Positions 5,252-6,510 of a stretch of 6,510 nucleotides of DNA are shown in pieces (within the stretch, counting starts at the first letter, position 1; the number at the start of each line of letters is the position of its first letter). This stretch comes from DATKEU01 sp035544495 (GTDB lineage: Bacteria > Myxococcota_A > Polyangia > Fen-1088). Below the pieces are notes generated by a model. That model was not told where the DNA came from. It saw nothing but the letters and a program-made list of their open reading frames with translations, and ran no database searches. Location of the stretch: positions 1-6,510 of the forward strand of contig DATKEU010000387.1 in NCBI GenBank assembly GCA_035544495.1. Reading direction: 5' to 3'. A program made the translations under genes and the position numbers.

Positions 5252-6112
5252 TCATCGGCTCTTCACGAACGTGTTGTTGTTCAGCTCGGCAAAAGCCACT
5301 TCCAGCTCTTCCTGGGTGTTCATCACGATCGGGCCCTGCCAGGCGATGGGTTCGCGGATGGGCTGTCCGGCGACCAGCAGAAACCGGAACGGCCTGTCAG
5401 CCAGGGCCGCGGCGGAGACGAAGTCGCCGTCCTGAAACTCGACCAGGCTGCGATCCCCGATCGGTGACGCGTGGTCTGTGTCCAGGCGGCCCTGGCCCTC
5501 GAACACGTAGGCGAACACGGTGTGCCCGCGCGGCGTGGGGTGCACGAACGTCGCCCCCGCCGGCACAGTCACGTCCAGATATTCCGGGCGGCTGGCGACG
5601 TCGCGCACGGGCCCGCGCACGTCCCCTACCACGCCGGCGATGACCCTGATGGTGGCGCCGCCGGCGGCGGTGACCACCGGGATCTCGCTGGCGGCGATGC
5701 CGCGATAGCGTGGCTCCGACATCTTGCTGGCGGCCGGCAGGTTGGCCCACAGCTGAAAGCCGTACATGGCGCCCGAGGGTTCGCCCTTCGGCATCTCCTG
5801 GTGGATGATCCCACTGCCGGCGCTCATCCACTGCACGTCGCCGGGCCCGATGACGCCGCGGTTGCCCAGGCTGTCCTGGTGCTCGACCTGGCCGCGCAGG
5901 ACATAGGTGATGGTCTCCATCCCGCGATGCGGGTGCCAGGGGAAACCCTGCCGGTAATCGTCGGGACGGTCGGACCGAAAATCGTCGAGCAACAGAAACG
6001 GATCAAACCGCTCCGGCGCACCGAATCCGATCGCGCGATGCAGGTGGACTCCGGCGCCCTCAATCACGGCGCGGCTTCGGGTCAACCGCTCGATTCGTCG
6101 TTGGGTGGACAT
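5252..6112 (-). CDS. Pirin-family bicupin protein
   Basis: The product from ATG 6112 is 286 residues, the normal pirin length. The N-terminal cupin carries the diagnostic block FDPFLLLDDF (36-45), then HPHRGMETITYVLRG (60-74) and WMSAGSGIIHQE (95-106). The metal ligands are therefore His60, His62, His104 and Glu106, all intact as in human pirin and bacterial YhhW-type quercetinases. A second cupin-like half follows from about residue 175 (LDVTVPAGATFVHP, then FAYVFEGQGRL). The protein is cytoplasmic with no signal peptide. Bacterial pirins bind Fe or another divalent metal; some cleave quercetin with oxygen and others bind metabolic enzymes, so the substrate here is open. The frame is open to GTG 6208, but pirins normally begin near the residues encoded at 6112, and neither site has a convincing Shine-Dalgarno sequence. 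A short ORF follows 16 bases downstream. Confidence 0.93.
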   Translation of the reverse strand: MSTQRRIERLTRSRAVIEGAGVHLHRAIGFGAPERFDPFLLLDDFRSDRPDDYRQGFPWHPHRGMETITYVLRGQVEHQDSLGNRGVIGPGDVQWMSAGSGIIHQEMPKGEPSGAMYGFQLWANLPAASKMSEPRYRGIAASEIPVVTAAGGATIRVIAGVVGDVRGPVRDVASRPEYLDVTVPAGATFVHPTPRGHTVFAYVFEGQGRLDTDHASPIGDRSLVEFQDGDFVSAAALADRPFRFLLVAGQPIREPIAWQGPIVMNTQEELEVAFAELNNNTFVKSR

Positions 6113-6221
6113 GAGGGGATGGTAGCCCATCGAAGCGGCGAGCGCGGCAGGGGGAAGCACGGATCGGCTGGTGGGGCCGACGGGCTGGCGTTCCGTGAGG
6201 CCGAGCACGACCCGCCCTGCA

Positions 6222-6238
6222 GGATAATCTTCTTATCC
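6222..6238. promoter_or_regulatory. Palindrome GGATAA-N5-TTATCC, possible operator on the pirin side
   Basis: GGATAA (6222-6227) and TTATCC (6233-6238) are exact inverted copies around TCTTC. On the minus strand the site reads AGGGATAA at its upstream edge, the same eight bases that begin the second palindrome at 6363. It lies roughly 118 bases before the pirin start. It could be a regulator dimer site; the regulator is unknown. Confidence 0.4.
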
Positions 6239-6365
6239 CTGCGCGGCTGGTCGGACGCAGGCCCGCCGCCGAAAATGAATCAGACAGCTGGCAACCCAGA
6301 CCGCCCACCAATCCGAGACGCTTCGTAAACTCCCGGACGACCCGCCCTTCCGGCATCGCCGCAGG

Positions 6366-6378
6366 GATAACGGTTATC
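6366..6378. promoter_or_regulatory. Palindrome GATAAC-G-GTTATC, possible operator for the gene at 6433
   Basis: A perfect 13-base palindrome with one central base, embedded in AGGGATAACGGTTATCTT. Its centre is about 24 bases before the -10-like TAGAAT at 6396, so it covers the place where a -35 box would be expected and no -35 consensus is present. That position suits either an activator or a repressor. Confidence 0.45.
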
Positions 6379-6395
6379 TTGGCGAGGCTTCGCTG

Positions 6396-6401
6396 TAGAA
6401 T
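6396..6401 (+). promoter_or_regulatory. Candidate -10 box for the gene at 6433
   Basis: TAGAAT matches five of six bases of TATAAT and lies 31 bases before ATG 6433. No good -35 match is found at 16-18 bases; that position is occupied by the GATAAC palindrome. Confidence 0.35.
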
Positions 6402-6432
6402 GCTAGTTGGACGGACTGGCGGAGAGGAACCG

Positions 6433-6510
6433 ATGCCCACCCAGCCACAGATTGAGTTGCCGCCCTTCATGAGATCGGTGGAGGATCTTGCGGACGTCGA
6501 AAGTGTCAGA
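6433..6510 (+). CDS. 5' end of a protein-coding gene that runs out of the window
   Basis: ATG 6433 follows GGAGAGGA (6421-6428), a strong ribosome site with GGAG 8 bases and AGGA 4 bases before the start. The 26 codons available are open to the window end and begin MPTQPQIELPPFMRSVEDL. There is no signal peptide, and too little is visible to name a family. It is divergent from the pirin gene and could share regulation with it through the palindromes between them. Confidence 0.65.
   Translation, partial: MPTQPQIELPPFMRSVEDLADVESVR

Larger units (their letters stand above)
6113..6432. other. Divergent intergenic region between pirin and the next plus-strand gene
   Basis: About 320 bases separate two genes pointing away from each other, so both promoters should lie here. 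Two palindromes built on GATAA/TTATC half-sites (6222-6238 and 6366-6378) stand out in otherwise G/C-rich DNA. A -10-like TAGAAT (6396-6401) points toward the gene at 6433. No clear pirin promoter was found on the minus strand. Long plus and minus open frames cross the region but look like shadows of the pirin gene. Confidence 0.6.

Noticed and set aside
4939..5643. A 234-residue plus-strand open frame
   Set aside because: It runs out of the secreted-protein gene into the antisense of pirin with arginine- and proline-rich composition and no start-site support.
5471..6328. A 285-residue plus-strand open frame opposite pirin
   Set aside because: It is antisense to a gene with intact pirin metal-binding motifs, and its own translation shows no domain.

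Overview
The window reads as chromosomal DNA from a high-GC Gram-negative bacterium, most likely a member of the Myxococcota (former Deltaproteobacteria). This is inferred from very strong G/C preference at third codon positions, a MinD/FlhG-type ATPase joined to a PilZ domain, and cysteine-rich and PKD-domain surface proteins of a style common in that phylum. No rRNA, tRNA, CRISPR array, transposase or phage gene was seen.

Layout. Positions 121-3355 hold three plus-strand genes with gaps of about 50 bases: a ParA/MinD-like ATPase with a C-terminal PilZ domain, an exported PKD and cysteine-rich protein, and an alpha/beta hydrolase of the COG2945 type. An imperfect hairpin at 3378-3400 may end this unit. 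After an intergenic stretch of about 290 bases, a promoter-like element containing a perfect inverted repeat (3583-3608) precedes three short plus-strand genes (3647-5101): a small lipoprotein, a two-helix membrane protein and a signal-peptide protein that may be a small outer-membrane barrel. Codon use here is clearly less G/C-biased than on either side, so this may be an acquired cassette. On the minus strand lie a pirin-family cupin (6112-5252) and, 16 bases downstream, a short membrane-anchored ORF (5235-4984). The tail of that ORF runs antisense through the end of the last cassette gene and looks truncated. A 320-base divergent region with two GATAA/TTATC palindromes separates pirin from a plus-strand gene that starts at 6433 and leaves the window.

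How the genes work together. The first three genes could be co-transcribed, but their products do not form a pathway I recognise. The ATPase-PilZ protein is the most interesting item. It looks like a cyclic-di-GMP-responsive spatial regulator of the FlhG/MinD kind, but it lacks the signature lysine needed for normal dimer-coupled ATP hydrolysis and has an altered switch II. The three cassette genes all encode envelope-directed products, which suggests a shared role at the cell surface. The pirin gene and the gene starting at 6433 may share regulation through the palindromes between them.
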